Shown here: one piece after another, positions 8,770 through 16,484 of the stretch | Position numbering within the stretch: position 1 is the stretch's first letter | Layout: every line of letters begins with the position of its first letter | Origin: Comamonas sp. | Lineage (GTDB): Bacteria; Pseudomonadota; Gammaproteobacteria; Burkholderiales; Burkholderiaceae_C | Direction of reading: 5' to 3' | DNA length: 64,000 bases | NCBI GenBank assembly: GCA_031277805.1 | Contig: JAITLR010000022.1 | Location: 1 to 64,000 of the forward strand | The notes under the pieces: model-generated | What the model saw: the letters and a program-made list of their open reading frames with translations, nothing else | Database searches by the model: none | What the model was told of the DNA's origin: nothing | Program-made: the position numbers and the translations under genes

Positions 8770-9428
8770 GCCAGGCATTGCGACCCCAACTTGAAGCCGG
8801 TATCCAGGCGCTGAAGCTGGACCTGAGCACCGCGCAGATCGATCTGCTGATGTCCTTCATGGACCTGCTGCAGAAATGGAACAAGGTCTACAACCTGACT
8901 TCGGTGCGCGACCCGCAGGAGATGCTGACCCATCACTTGCTGGATAGTCTGGCTGCCGTGCCCGCCTTGCTGCGCCATGTGAACCAGCTGCCAGTGGAAG
9001 AGGGCAAGCGTTTGCCGCTGCTGGACGTCGGCTCGGGCGGTGGTCTGCCCGGCGTGGTGTTTGCCATCTGCTGCCCGCAGATCGATGTGAACTGCGTGGA
9101 TACCGTGGGCAAGAAGGCTGCCTTCATCCAGCAGGTGGCGGCATCGCTGCGTCTGCCCAATCTGCATGGCATTCACGATAGGGTGGAAAACCTCAAGACC
9201 CGATACCCCGTCATCAGCTGCCGCGCGTTTGCATCGCTGGTGGACTTCACGACCTGGTCGCGCAAGGCACTGGCCGAGGGCGGCATCTGGTTTGCCATGA
9301 AGGGCAAGCACCCCGACGAGGAAATTGCCGCATTGCCCGCTGATGTGAAGGTGTTTCACGTGGAACCTTTGGCTGTGCCCGGCCTGGATGCCGAGCGCTG
9401 CGTCATCTGGTTGAAGCTGGCTTCTTAA
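8766..9428 (+). CDS. rsmG: 16S rRNA (guanine-527-N7)-methyltransferase RsmG (GidB)
   Basis: A 220-residue class I SAM methyltransferase that modifies G527 of 16S rRNA; its loss gives low-level streptomycin resistance. The motif [17 protein letters not shown] (about residues 94-110) is the SAM-binding loop, and [19 protein letters not shown] upstream is the family signature. The [11 protein letters not shown] segment is also typical. It overlaps the mnmG stop by four bases. Near its 3' end the codons for KVFHVE contain a degenerate parS site. A strong terminator follows. Confidence 0.97.
   Translation: MSQALRPQLEAGIQALKLDLSTAQIDLLMSFMDLLQKWNKVYNLTSVRDPQEMLTHHLLDSLAAVPALLRHVNQLPVEEGKRLPLLDVGSGGGLPGVVFAICCPQIDVNCVDTVGKKAAFIQQVAASLRLPNLHGIHDRVENLKTRYPVISCRAFASLVDFTTWSRKALAEGGIWFAMKGKHPDEEIAALPADVKVFHVEPLAVPGLDAERCVIWLKLAS
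9352..9367. promoter_or_regulatory. parS-like site 4 (degenerate, inside rsmG)
   Basis: TGTTTCACGTGGAACC matches 14 of 16 positions. The two changes reduce dyad symmetry, so ParB binding may be weaker. Confidence 0.6.
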
Positions 9429-9445
9429 GCAGAAAAAGCTGGCTG

Positions 9446-9480
9446 AGGCACTTTGCTCCCCCGGGGCAAAGTGCCTTTTT
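9446..9480 (+). terminator. Terminator after rsmG
   Basis: An 11-bp perfect stem AGGCACTTTGC / GCAAAGTGCCT (9446-9456 and 9466-9476) with a C/G-rich loop, followed by TTTTT. Confidence 0.9.
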
Positions 9481-9570
9481 ACATACTGTGTCAGGCAACA
9501 TCTGTGCAATGCAGATGCGCCAGTCATGACCCTCGCATAAACTCGACGTTTTGCATCGCGCAGGGTTTGC

Positions 9571-10182
9571 ATGTTTGGCATTTCCGATTACGGCGCTTTT
9601 GTTGCCGCCGTTACCGTCTTTTTGTTGATTCCGGGGCCGGGAAATCTGGCCTTGATTACCTCGACAGGCAAGGGCGGCTGGACAGCGGGCATGGCCTGCT
9701 GCCTGGGTGTGATGGCCGCAGATCAGGTGCTGATGTGGCTGGCCGTGGCAGGCGTTGCCACGCTGCTGGCCGCCTATCCCGCAGCTTTTCATGCCGTGCA
9801 ATGGGTAGGTGCAGCCTACCTGGCCTGGTTGGGCTACAAGCTGCTCACGGCCAAACCAGGCGATGCACCGGCCATTCAGATTCAGCCGCGTCAATATTTC
9901 CGCCAAGGTGCTTTGATCACCTTGATGAACCCCAAGGCCATCGTGTTCTATATGGCCTTCTTCCCGATGTTCGTGAACCCGGCAAAGCACCAGGGGCTGC
10001 TGACCTTTGGTGTGATGGCGGCCACGGTGGCTTTGATTACCCTGCTCTACAGCATTGCCGTGGTGACCTTGACCACGGTGCTGGCAGAGCGTCTGCGTGC
10101 CAACCCGGCCGTGGTGAAGTGGCTGGAAAAAACAGCCGGTGTGTTTTTGATCGGTTTTGGCCTCAAGCTGGCCACCAACTAA
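9571..10182 (+). CDS. LysE/RhtB-family amino acid exporter
   Basis: A 203-residue inner-membrane protein with about six hydrophobic helices and the family signature near the N-terminus (FLLIPGPGNLALITSTGKGG). The mid-protein motif LITLMNPKAIVFYMAFFPMFV is also diagnostic. Family members export amino acids or related metabolites such as homoserine, threonine and lysine. The substrate cannot be predicted. It ends 12 bases before parA and is probably co-transcribed with it, although it has no known role in chromosome segregation. Confidence 0.92.
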   Translation: MFGISDYGAFVAAVTVFLLIPGPGNLALITSTGKGGWTAGMACCLGVMAADQVLMWLAVAGVATLLAAYPAAFHAVQWVGAAYLAWLGYKLLTAKPGDAPAIQIQPRQYFRQGALITLMNPKAIVFYMAFFPMFVNPAKHQGLLTFGVMAATVALITLLYSIAVVTLTTVLAERLRANPAVVKWLEKTAGVFLIGFGLKLATN

Positions 10183-10194
10183 AAGAGAAGTTCA

Positions 10195-10965
10195 ATGGCC
10201 AAGATTTTCTGCGTTGCCAATCAAAAAGGTGGAGTGGGCAAGACCACAACCACTGTCAATCTCGCTGCCGGTCTGGCCAAGGTCGGCCAGCGTGTGCTGC
10301 TGATTGACCTGGACCCGCAAGGCAATGCGACCATGGGCTCGGGCGTGGACAAGCGCGCACTGGAGCTGTCGGTGTACGACGTGCTGCTGGAGAACGCCAG
10401 CATCAAGGAAGTGGCCCAGAAGTCCGAGCAGGTCGGTTACGACGTGCTGGGAGCCAACCGCGAGCTGTCGGGTGCCGAAATCGAACTGGTGTCGCTGGAC
10501 CGGCGCAATGACCGCCTCAAGGCTGCCTTGCAGAGCGTGGATGCCGACTATGACTTTGTGCTCATCGACTGCCCGCCCTCGCTGTCCATGCTGACCCTCA
10601 ACGGTCTGTGCTCGGCCCATGGCGTGATCGTGCCCATGCAGTGCGAATATTTCGCGCTCGAAGGTCTGACCGATCTGGTCAACACCATCAAGCAGGTGCA
10701 TGCCAATATGAATCCCGATCTGCAGATCATCGGTCTGCTGCGCGTGATGTTCGATCCGCGTACCACGCTGCAGCAGCAGGTCAGCGACCAGCTCAAGGAA
10801 CACTTTGGCGACAAGGTGTTTGACACCGTCATTCCTCGCAACGTGCGTCTGGCAGAGGCTCCCAGCTACGGCTTACCCGGCGTGGTGTTTGATGCTTCGG
10901 CCAAGGGCAGCAAGGCCTTCATCGAGTTTGCCCAGGAAATGGTGCGGCGTATCAAGAAGATGTGA
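10195..10965 (+). CDS. parA: Chromosome-partitioning ATPase ParA (Soj)
   Basis: A 256-residue deviant-Walker ATPase. Walker A is [12 protein letters not shown] with the signature lysine near residue 11. Walker A' is LIDLDPQGNAT and Walker B LIDCPPSL. The small size without an N-terminal HTH marks it as the chromosomal (Soj) type rather than a plasmid ParA. It forms nucleoid-bound ATP dimers that are released by ParB-parS complexes to move origins apart. A GAGAAG ribosome-binding site precedes the ATG. A perfect parS site begins 2 bases after its stop codon. Confidence 0.97.
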   Translation: MAKIFCVANQKGGVGKTTTTVNLAAGLAKVGQRVLLIDLDPQGNATMGSGVDKRALELSVYDVLLENASIKEVAQKSEQVGYDVLGANRELSGAEIELVSLDRRNDRLKAALQSVDADYDFVLIDCPPSLSMLTLNGLCSAHGVIVPMQCEYFALEGLTDLVNTIKQVHANMNPDLQIIGLLRVMFDPRTTLQQQVSDQLKEHFGDKVFDTVIPRNVRLAEAPSYGLPGVVFDASAKGSKAFIEFAQEMVRRIKKM

Positions 10966-10966
10966 G

Positions 10967-10982
10967 TGTTTCACGTGAAACA
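10967..10982. promoter_or_regulatory. parS site 5 (perfect, directly after parA)
   Basis: TGTTTCACGTGAAACA, 16 of 16 bases, starts two bases after the parA stop codon, in the short gap before the hydrolase gene. Confidence 0.95.
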
Positions 10983-10996
10983 ACCCTCGACCTCTT

Positions 10997-11566
10997 ATGC
11001 AGCAAGCGCTGACAGCTATGACATCTGAAGCATTGAACCCGCAGGATGTCTGGTTGTTGCCCGGCTGGCAGAACTCCGGTGCGAGCCACTGGCAAAGCCT
11101 GTGGCAGCAGCAGTATGGCTATCAGCGGCTGGAGCAGCACAACTGGCAGCATCCGCTGCGTGGCGACTGGAGCATTCGTCTGCAGGAACTGGTGCTCGAT
11201 GCTCCGCGCCCCGTGACGCTGGTGGCGCACAGTCTGGGCTGCGTGCTGGTGGCATGGTGGGCCGCGCATTCACAGCTTGCGACAACCAAGGTGCGCGGTG
11301 CCTTGCTGGTGGCGCCCGGCGACACGGAGCAGGACAGCCTGCGCGCGGTTTTGCCCGGCTGGTCACCTGTGCTGCTGCAGTCATTGCCCTTCCCGTCGAT
11401 ACTGGTGGGTAGCGACAACGATGCGAACTGTACGTTGCAACGTGCCGAATCCATGGCCAAGGCCTGGGGCAGCCGTTTTGTGAATGCGGGTGCTGTAGGC
11501 CATATCAACCAGGCCAGCGGACTGGGACTTTGGGAAGCCGGGCATGAGCTGCTGCTCTCCCTTTAA
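10997..11566 (+). CDS. RBBP9/YdeN-family alpha/beta hydrolase
   Basis: A 189-residue serine hydrolase of the small RBBP9/YdeN group. Landmarks are LLPGWQNSGASHWQSLW near the N-terminus, the nucleophile elbow VAHSLGC (Ser about residue 78), the acid-region SDNDANC, and the catalytic-His segment AVGHINQASGLG near the C-terminus. The substrate is unknown. Residues 2-8 (QQALTAM) are encoded by a reversed copy of a dispersed repeat (AAGCGCTGACAGCTATG), so the ATG at 11018, giving 182 residues, may be the real start. The gene separates parA from parB. Confidence 0.85.
   Translation: MQQALTAMTSEALNPQDVWLLPGWQNSGASHWQSLWQQQYGYQRLEQHNWQHPLRGDWSIRLQELVLDAPRPVTLVAHSLGCVLVAWWAAHSQLATTKVRGALLVAPGDTEQDSLRAVLPGWSPVLLQSLPFPSILVGSDNDANCTLQRAESMAKAWGSRFVNAGAVGHINQASGLGLWEAGHELLLSL
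11004..11020 (-). repeat. Short intergenic repeat, ATAGCTG..GCGCTT family (copy 2)
   Basis: On the minus strand it reads CATAGCTGTCAGCGCTT, the same 17-mer as the copy at 22845-22863. It overlaps the start region of the hydrolase gene. Confidence 0.6.
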
Positions 11567-11581
11567 AGAAAGAATTCAGCA

Positions 11582-12511
11582 ATGGTGACTAAGAAACCCA
11601 AGGGCCTGGGACGTGGTCTTGAAGCCCTGCTGGGCCCCAAGGTCAGCGAAAAAGAACAGCAGGCTGCGAGCGATGCTCCAGCCAATCTGCCCAGCACGCT
11701 GGCGCTCAAGGTGATGGTCGCGGGTCAGTATCAGCCGCGCACGCGCATGGACGAAGGCGCGCTGTACGAGCTGGCCGAGAGCATCAAGGCCCAGGGCATC
11801 ATGCAGCCGATTCTGGTGCGCCAGCTCTCCAAGGGCGAGCACGCTGGCAAGTACGAAATCATCGCCGGTGAGCGCCGTTTCCGTGCCGCACATCTCGCAG
11901 GTCTGGCCGAGGTGCCGGTGCTGGTGCGCGATGTGCCCGACGAAGCTGCGGCCGCCATGGCGCTGATCGAAAACATTCAGCGCGAAGACCTGAACCCCCT
12001 GGAAGAGGCGCAAGGCCTGTCACGTCTGGTCAAGGAGTTTGGCCTCACGCATGAGCAGGCGGCCCAGGCCGTGGGCCGTTCGCGCAGCGCTGCGACCAAT
12101 CTGCTGCGCCTGCTGAATCTGGCCGAGCCCGTGCAGACCATGCTGATGGCCGGTGACATCGACATGGGCCATGCGCGCGCGCTGCTGACGCTGGACCGCG
12201 CTACGCAGATCACGGCAGGCAACCAGATTGCGGCCAAAAAAATGTCGGTGCGCGAGGCCGAATCGCTGGTCAAGAAGATTGGTGCAGAGTTCAGCCTGAC
12301 GCGCCAGAAGGCCAAGAAAGACGGCAAGTCCCGCGATGTGAAGCGCATCGAGGAAGAGTTGTCCGACCTGCTCACGGCGGATGTGGAAGTGCGCATCAAG
12401 AAGACCGTGCGACGTCACGGCAAGGTGCAGGAATTGGGTGAAATCGCCATCCAGTTCGGCTCGCTGGACGAGCTCAACGGCATCATCGAAAAGCTGCGCG
12501 GCGAAGGCTGA
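11582..12511 (+). CDS. parB: Chromosome-partitioning protein ParB (Spo0J)
   Basis: A 309-residue ParB. The N-terminal KGLGRGLEALLG motif is the family ParA-stimulating segment. The CTP-binding domain carries the arginine patch in IIAGERRFRAAHLAG and ENIQREDLNPLEEA. The parS-reading helix-turn-helix is THEQAAQAVGRSRSAATNLLRLL. The C-terminal dimerisation domain ends in IQFGSLDELNGIIEKL. It loads onto parS sites as a CTP-dependent clamp, and several parS sites lie within 11 kb upstream. A strong terminator follows the stop codon. Confidence 0.97.
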   Translation: MVTKKPKGLGRGLEALLGPKVSEKEQQAASDAPANLPSTLALKVMVAGQYQPRTRMDEGALYELAESIKAQGIMQPILVRQLSKGEHAGKYEIIAGERRFRAAHLAGLAEVPVLVRDVPDEAAAAMALIENIQREDLNPLEEAQGLSRLVKEFGLTHEQAAQAVGRSRSAATNLLRLLNLAEPVQTMLMAGDIDMGHARALLTLDRATQITAGNQIAAKKMSVREAESLVKKIGAEFSLTRQKAKKDGKSRDVKRIEEELSDLLTADVEVRIKKTVRRHGKVQELGEIAIQFGSLDELNGIIEKLRGEG

Positions 12512-12526
12512 TTCTTCGGGCCAAGT

Positions 12527-12559
12527 AAAAAAAGAGCATCCACGGGATGCTCTTTTTTT
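12527..12559. terminator. Bidirectional terminator between parB and the class II aldolase
   Basis: AAAAAAAGAGCATCC pairs fully with GGATGCTCTTTTTTT across a three-base loop. It works for both convergent genes. Confidence 0.92.
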
Positions 12560-12575
12560 GTGCGCGCAGCAGCGC

Positions 12576-13349
12576 TCAGTTGCGGTAGCCAGGGTCGATA
12601 CGGTCAAGCTTGCGCAGCAGCGCGGGCCAGACAAAACGGCCGCCCAGACCGTCGGTCTGCACCTTCATGGCGTGGGCAATGCCTTGCAGAATCTGCGGAT
12701 TGACCTCGGTGAGTTCGCTGCCGCCAGACTGCGCCGCGATCTGGATCTGGCAGGCCGACTCGAACACATACATGGACAGAAAGGCATCGGCGATCGTGGC
12801 ACCGCAGGTCAGCAGGCCATGGTTGCGCAGCATGAGGAAGTTGGCCTGGCCCATGTCTGCCACCAGACGCGGCTTTTCATCCTCGCGGAATGCCACGCCC
12901 TCATAGCCGTGATAGGCCAGCGAGCCCAGCACGAAGGTGCTTTGCTGGCTGATGGGCAGCAGCCCCTTTTTCTGCGCCGCCACGGCCACACCGGCGCGTG
13001 TGTGGGTGTGGATCACGCATTGCACATCGGCGCGTGCTTCATGCACGGCGCTGTGGATGACGAAGCCGGCCGGGTTGACGGGGAAGGGCGAGTCCATGAG
13101 CTTGTTGCAGCCCATGTCCACCTTGATCAGGGAAGAGGCCGTGATCTCGTCGAACATCAGCCCGTAGGGGTTGATGAGAAAGTGGTGCTCAGGCCCCGGC
13201 AGGCGCGCGCTGATATGGGTGAAGACCAGATCGCTCCAGCCATGGAGTGCCACCAGCCGGTAGCAGGCGGCAAGGTCCTGGCGCAGCTGCCATTCTTCGG
13301 GGCTGACCAGATGCTGCACGCTGGGAATGTTCAAGGCTTCTTGGCTCAC
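12576..13349 (-). CDS. Class II aldolase/adducin-family protein
   Basis: A 257-residue member of the fuculose-aldolase/adducin family. Family features are the oxyanion/phosphate segment FTHISARLPG with FLINPYGLMFDEITASSLIKVD, the metal-binding CVIHTHTRAG, and the third histidine in MLRNHGLLTCG. The acid of the catalytic Zn site appears as HSAVHEARAD. Such proteins cleave or decarboxylate phosphorylated or free hydroxy-acids. The substrate is unknown, and many betaproteobacterial members are uncharacterised. It is a single gene with a terminator shared with parB. Confidence 0.88.
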   Translation of the reverse strand: MSQEALNIPSVQHLVSPEEWQLRQDLAACYRLVALHGWSDLVFTHISARLPGPEHHFLINPYGLMFDEITASSLIKVDMGCNKLMDSPFPVNPAGFVIHSAVHEARADVQCVIHTHTRAGVAVAAQKKGLLPISQQSTFVLGSLAYHGYEGVAFREDEKPRLVADMGQANFLMLRNHGLLTCGATIADAFLSMYVFESACQIQIAAQSGGSELTEVNPQILQGIAHAMKVQTDGLGGRFVWPALLRKLDRIDPGYRN

Positions 13350-13432
13350 GGCGACTCTCCTTCATCGTTGGTGTCATGAATGTAGAGACTCGGACCGCGC
13401 GGGTCTGTTGGCTAGGCGACAGAAGCCGTGCA

Positions 13433-13460
13433 TAAAAAAGGAGCTGGCAGCGCCAGCTCC
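13433..13460 (-). terminator. Terminator of the M20 peptidase gene
   Basis: On the minus strand GGAGCTGGC pairs with GCCAGCTCC (13440-13448 and 13452-13460) and runs into TTTTTT. Confidence 0.85.
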
Positions 13461-13505
13461 TCATTGGTTTCAGCTTGATAACTATCTGCGATGACTGTTT
13501 GGTGC

Positions 13506-13520
13506 ACGCAAGCAGCTATC
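13506..13520 (-). repeat. Short intergenic repeat, ATAGCTG..TGCGT family (copy 3)
   Basis: On the minus strand it reads GATAGCTGCTTGCGT. It lies 19 bases after the stop codon of the M20 peptidase, in the direction of transcription. Confidence 0.55.
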
Positions 13521-13538
13521 AAAACCGCTAGCTTCGCA

Positions 13539-14825
13539 TCACTTGATCTGGCCGCGCGAGAGATCCTGAATCATGCGTGCGGCCAGATACAGGCGTGGTG
13601 CGATGGTGTTGATCTGCACATATTCGGCGTCGTTGGAATGCGCGCCATAGCCCGACAGGCCAAAGCCTTCAATCACGCCGCCCTTGGCCTTGAGCGCGGC
13701 AAATGCGGCGTCCGTGCCGCCACCCGTGGCCTTGCTCATGATCTTCATGGGCAGCTTCAGCTCCTGGTCGTAAATGCCTTGCGCATGGGCAGCCAGCTTG
13801 CGTGCCGTGTCATTGGCTTCCAGCGGCGGACGGCGCACTTCGAACTTCAGCTCCACCTTGCTGGCACTCAGCAGCTTGTTGCCAATCTTGTCCTGCATGG
13901 CTTTTTCCAGTGCCGTGAAATCGGCCACGCGCAGGGCGCGCGCGTCGGCTTGAGCCGTGGCTTCGGCGGGAATCACGTTGCGGTTGGTGCCGGCCTTGGC
14001 GACAGTCCAGTTGAGCTTGAGGCCGTCGTCGGGCTTGGACAGGTCCTTCAGTTGCAGCAGCTGGTGAGACAGCTCATACAGCGCATTCACGCCGTCCTCG
14101 GGCTTGGCGCCCGCGTGCGAGGCCTTGCCCTGGACCTTCAGGTAGGCCGCGCCAATGCCGCTGGTGGCCAGACGCAGGCTGCCGTCGGTGCCGCCGCCTT
14201 CAAAGCTGAACACCGCATCCTGCTCGGCACCCAGGCGCGTGATGGTGCTGCGCGCGCCTGGGGAACTGATTTCTTCGTCGCCATTGATCAGCACGGTCAG
14301 CGTGCCGTAGTCCTCGATGCCCAGCTTCTTGAGCAGGGGCGCGATGTGCAGAATCAGCGCCACGCCCTGCTTGTCGTCGGCAATGCCCAGGCCATAGGCC
14401 TTGTCGCCGTCCACGCGGAACGGCTGATCCTTGAGCATGCCGGGCAGGTACACCGTGTCCATGTGGGCGATCAGCATGATGCGGCTGCTGCCCTTGCCCT
14501 TGAACTCGGCATGCACCATGGGGCCGACCTTTTCGGGCGTGTCGTCCAGGCGGTACACATCGCTGGGCTCGATCACCTCGACCTTGGCACCCTGGGCCTT
14601 GAGCTTGGCGGCAATGTATTCGGCAATCTTCTTCACGCCCGCCACGTCCTTGCTGCCGGACTCGATATGCACCAGATCGCGCAGCGTGTCGAGATAGGGC
14701 TGCTGCTCTTTCTGAGCCAGCTCCAGCAGCTCGGATTGAGGGGCTGCGTGGGCGGCGCCGAAGGCCAGTGCCAATGCCAGCGGTGTGGCGCGAAAAATAG
14801 TCGATGCAGATGAATGCCAAGGCAT
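13539..14825 (-). CDS. M20-family glutamate carboxypeptidase (CPG2-like), exported
   Basis: A 428-residue zinc peptidase related to carboxypeptidase G2, which removes C-terminal glutamate from peptides and folates. A signal peptide covers about residues 1-25 (LALALAFGAAHA). The dimetal site is visible in LIAHMDTVY, GLGIADDKQG and the catalytic glutamate pair NGDEEISSPGA. The dimerisation domain includes GKASHAGAKPEDGVN, and the last ligand region is GYGAHSNDAEY. The start at 14825 follows AGGAG and puts the signal peptide at the N-terminus; an upstream in-frame start would spoil it. It acts in the periplasm. A terminator lies 80 bases downstream. Confidence 0.9.
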   Translation of the reverse strand: MPWHSSASTIFRATPLALALAFGAAHAAPQSELLELAQKEQQPYLDTLRDLVHIESGSKDVAGVKKIAEYIAAKLKAQGAKVEVIEPSDVYRLDDTPEKVGPMVHAEFKGKGSSRIMLIAHMDTVYLPGMLKDQPFRVDGDKAYGLGIADDKQGVALILHIAPLLKKLGIEDYGTLTVLINGDEEISSPGARSTITRLGAEQDAVFSFEGGGTDGSLRLATSGIGAAYLKVQGKASHAGAKPEDGVNALYELSHQLLQLKDLSKPDDGLKLNWTVAKAGTNRNVIPAEATAQADARALRVADFTALEKAMQDKIGNKLLSASKVELKFEVRRPPLEANDTARKLAAHAQGIYDQELKLPMKIMSKATGGGTDAAFAALKAKGGVIEGFGLSGYGAHSNDAEYVQINTIAPRLYLAARMIQDLSRGQIK

Positions 14826-15127
14826 GGGGGAATGTCTCCTGTCAGCGGTGTTGGGGCTGGGTGGTATTGGGTTTGGAACGCTGCACCAGCCGGTGCGAGC
14901 GAGGGCCATGTGCGGTCCGATCAACCCGGTTTGGCAGCTTAGCAGCCTGTCTCAGGCTCCCGAAGCTGAGTGGATCGGGGTAAACACCAGCGCTGATCGC
15001 GCATGGGAAAGGGCCGCCTATTCGACTCCGTGGAGCTGCATCCCCGCCCAAGAGGACTCGGCTGGTCGGGTGATGAAAAAAGCCCTGCGACATCAGCACG
15101 CAGGGCTTGGCGACAAGAGCGGAAAAA
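14826..15127. other. 302-bp gap between two leftward genes
   Basis: It holds the MFS terminator (15075-15108) and presumably the peptidase promoter. I see no convincing small gene. One weak stem (CAGCCTGTCTCAGGCT) has no clear role. Confidence 0.5.
15075..15108 (-). terminator. Terminator of the MFS transporter gene
   Basis: On the minus strand AAGCCCTGCG pairs with CGCAGGGCTT (15080-15089 and 15099-15108), followed by TTTTTC. Confidence 0.88.
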
Positions 15128-16405
15128 TCAGGCGGCGGCCAGTGCTGCCTTGTTCTTTTTGCTCACGCCATCTCCCACGACGACGGCCGAGACCACGGAT
15201 AGCACCAGCGCAATCGCCGAGCCATAGAACACGGCATTCGTCATCTGATGGTCCAGCATGTAGCCGAAGACCGGGGCGGCCAGGCAAAAGCCCAGATCCA
15301 GGCCCGAATACACGGTGCCGTAGACGCGGCCTGTGGCGCCGGGTGGCGCGGCGCGCTTGATCAGCATGTCGCGCGAGGGGCCTGCCAGACCTGTACCCAG
15401 GCCGGCGATGGACGCCACGGCCACGGCGGCCATGCCGGGCAGCCAGCCCGTGCCCACGACAAACAGCAGCAGGCCCGAGCCCAGCATGCAAATCGATATC
15501 ACCTTTTCTAGCCGCTGCACGCGGCCCACCAGAAAGCCGCCCACCACCATGCCTGCGGCGCCGCACAGCATATAGCCGGTGACGATCAGCGCCGTCACGG
15601 AAAGCGGTAGGCCGTACATGGCTTGCATGGCAGGGCTGGCAAAGCTCTGGATGGCGCTGAGCGCGCAGGTGCTCCAGAAGAAGAAGGAAAAGCATAGCCA
15701 CACCGAGGGCAGCTTCATGAAGGCCATGGGGTGCTCCTGGGGCGCGGCCATGGCGCTGGCGGCGGGTTTGGCCGCCACGTTGGCGGATTCAACGCGGTCG
15801 TCCAGCGCATCACGGTTGAGCACCATGATGACGAGCACGGTCAGCGCCCACATGGCGCCGCAGAAGCAGGCCGTGCGCCAGGAGCCCGTGGCCGTGGTGA
15901 TGCCCGCCATGAACAGCGGTGCCAGCGCCCAGCCGATATTGCCCGACAGGCCGTGTACCGAAAAGCCATGACCGATGCGCTGCGGCGAGACGCGCTTGTT
16001 GAGAATCGTGAAGTCCACGGGGTGGAAGGGCGCATTGCCCAGACCCGCGAAGAAGGAGGCGGCCAGCAGCATGGCATAGCCCTGCGCCGTGCTGGCGATC
16101 AGGCCTGCCACGGCAAAGCTGCCCAGAGCTGCAAACAGGATGGGGCGTGCGCCGAAGCGGTCCACGGCAAAACCGGCCAGCGCCTGGCCTGTGCCCGAGA
16201 CAATGAAGAACAGCGAAACCAGCACGCTGAGCTCGGCATAGCTGTAGCCGAAGTCCTTGATCAGCCAGGGAAACAGCGGCGGCAGCAGCAGGTGAAAGAA
16301 GTGCGAGGAGCCATGAGCCAGGCCGATGAGGCCGATGGTGCGCGCATCGCTGCGCAGCGTGTCAGGCGCCTGGTTTTGAAGTGTTGTGGAGGCAGGGCGG
16401 TTCAT
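15128..16405 (-). CDS. Major facilitator superfamily transporter
   Basis: A 425-residue 12-helix transporter, probably a drug or metabolite efflux carrier of the fosmidomycin-resistance style: HGSSHFFHLLLPPLFPWLIKDFGYSYAEL at the N-terminus. The loop 2-3 signature is present as GFAVDRFGARPILF. A hydrophilic Ala-rich loop near the middle (about residues 200-225) separates the two six-helix halves. I use the ATG at 16405; an in-frame ATG at 16414 is possible, and neither has a strong ribosome-binding site. It is transcribed divergently from an AraC-type regulator across an operator-like region, so that protein probably controls it. Confidence 0.88.
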   Translation of the reverse strand: MNRPASTTLQNQAPDTLRSDARTIGLIGLAHGSSHFFHLLLPPLFPWLIKDFGYSYAELSVLVSLFFIVSGTGQALAGFAVDRFGARPILFAALGSFAVAGLIASTAQGYAMLLAASFFAGLGNAPFHPVDFTILNKRVSPQRIGHGFSVHGLSGNIGWALAPLFMAGITTATGSWRTACFCGAMWALTVLVIMVLNRDALDDRVESANVAAKPAASAMAAPQEHPMAFMKLPSVWLCFSFFFWSTCALSAIQSFASPAMQAMYGLPLSVTALIVTGYMLCGAAGMVVGGFLVGRVQRLEKVISICMLGSGLLLFVVGTGWLPGMAAVAVASIAGLGTGLAGPSRDMLIKRAAPPGATGRVYGTVYSGLDLGFCLAAPVFGYMLDHQMTNAVFYGSAIALVLSVVSAVVVGDGVSKKNKAALAAA

Positions 16406-16418
16406 GTGTCGCATCTTA

Positions 16419-16471
16419 GGCAGACGGTTTGCGTCTTGTATGCGATAGTCTGCCAATTGCTATCGCAAACC
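16419..16471. promoter_or_regulatory. Nested palindromes between the divergent MFS and AraC genes
   Basis: Three interleaved dyads lie in 53 bases: GGCAGAC/GTCTGCC (16419-16425, 16448-16454), GGTTTGCG/CGCAAACC (16426-16433, 16464-16471) and TGCGATAG/CTATCGCA (16441-16448, 16460-16467). They are a likely operator for the adjacent AraC protein. Confidence 0.6.
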
Positions 16472-16484
16472 AGCCAACACCACC

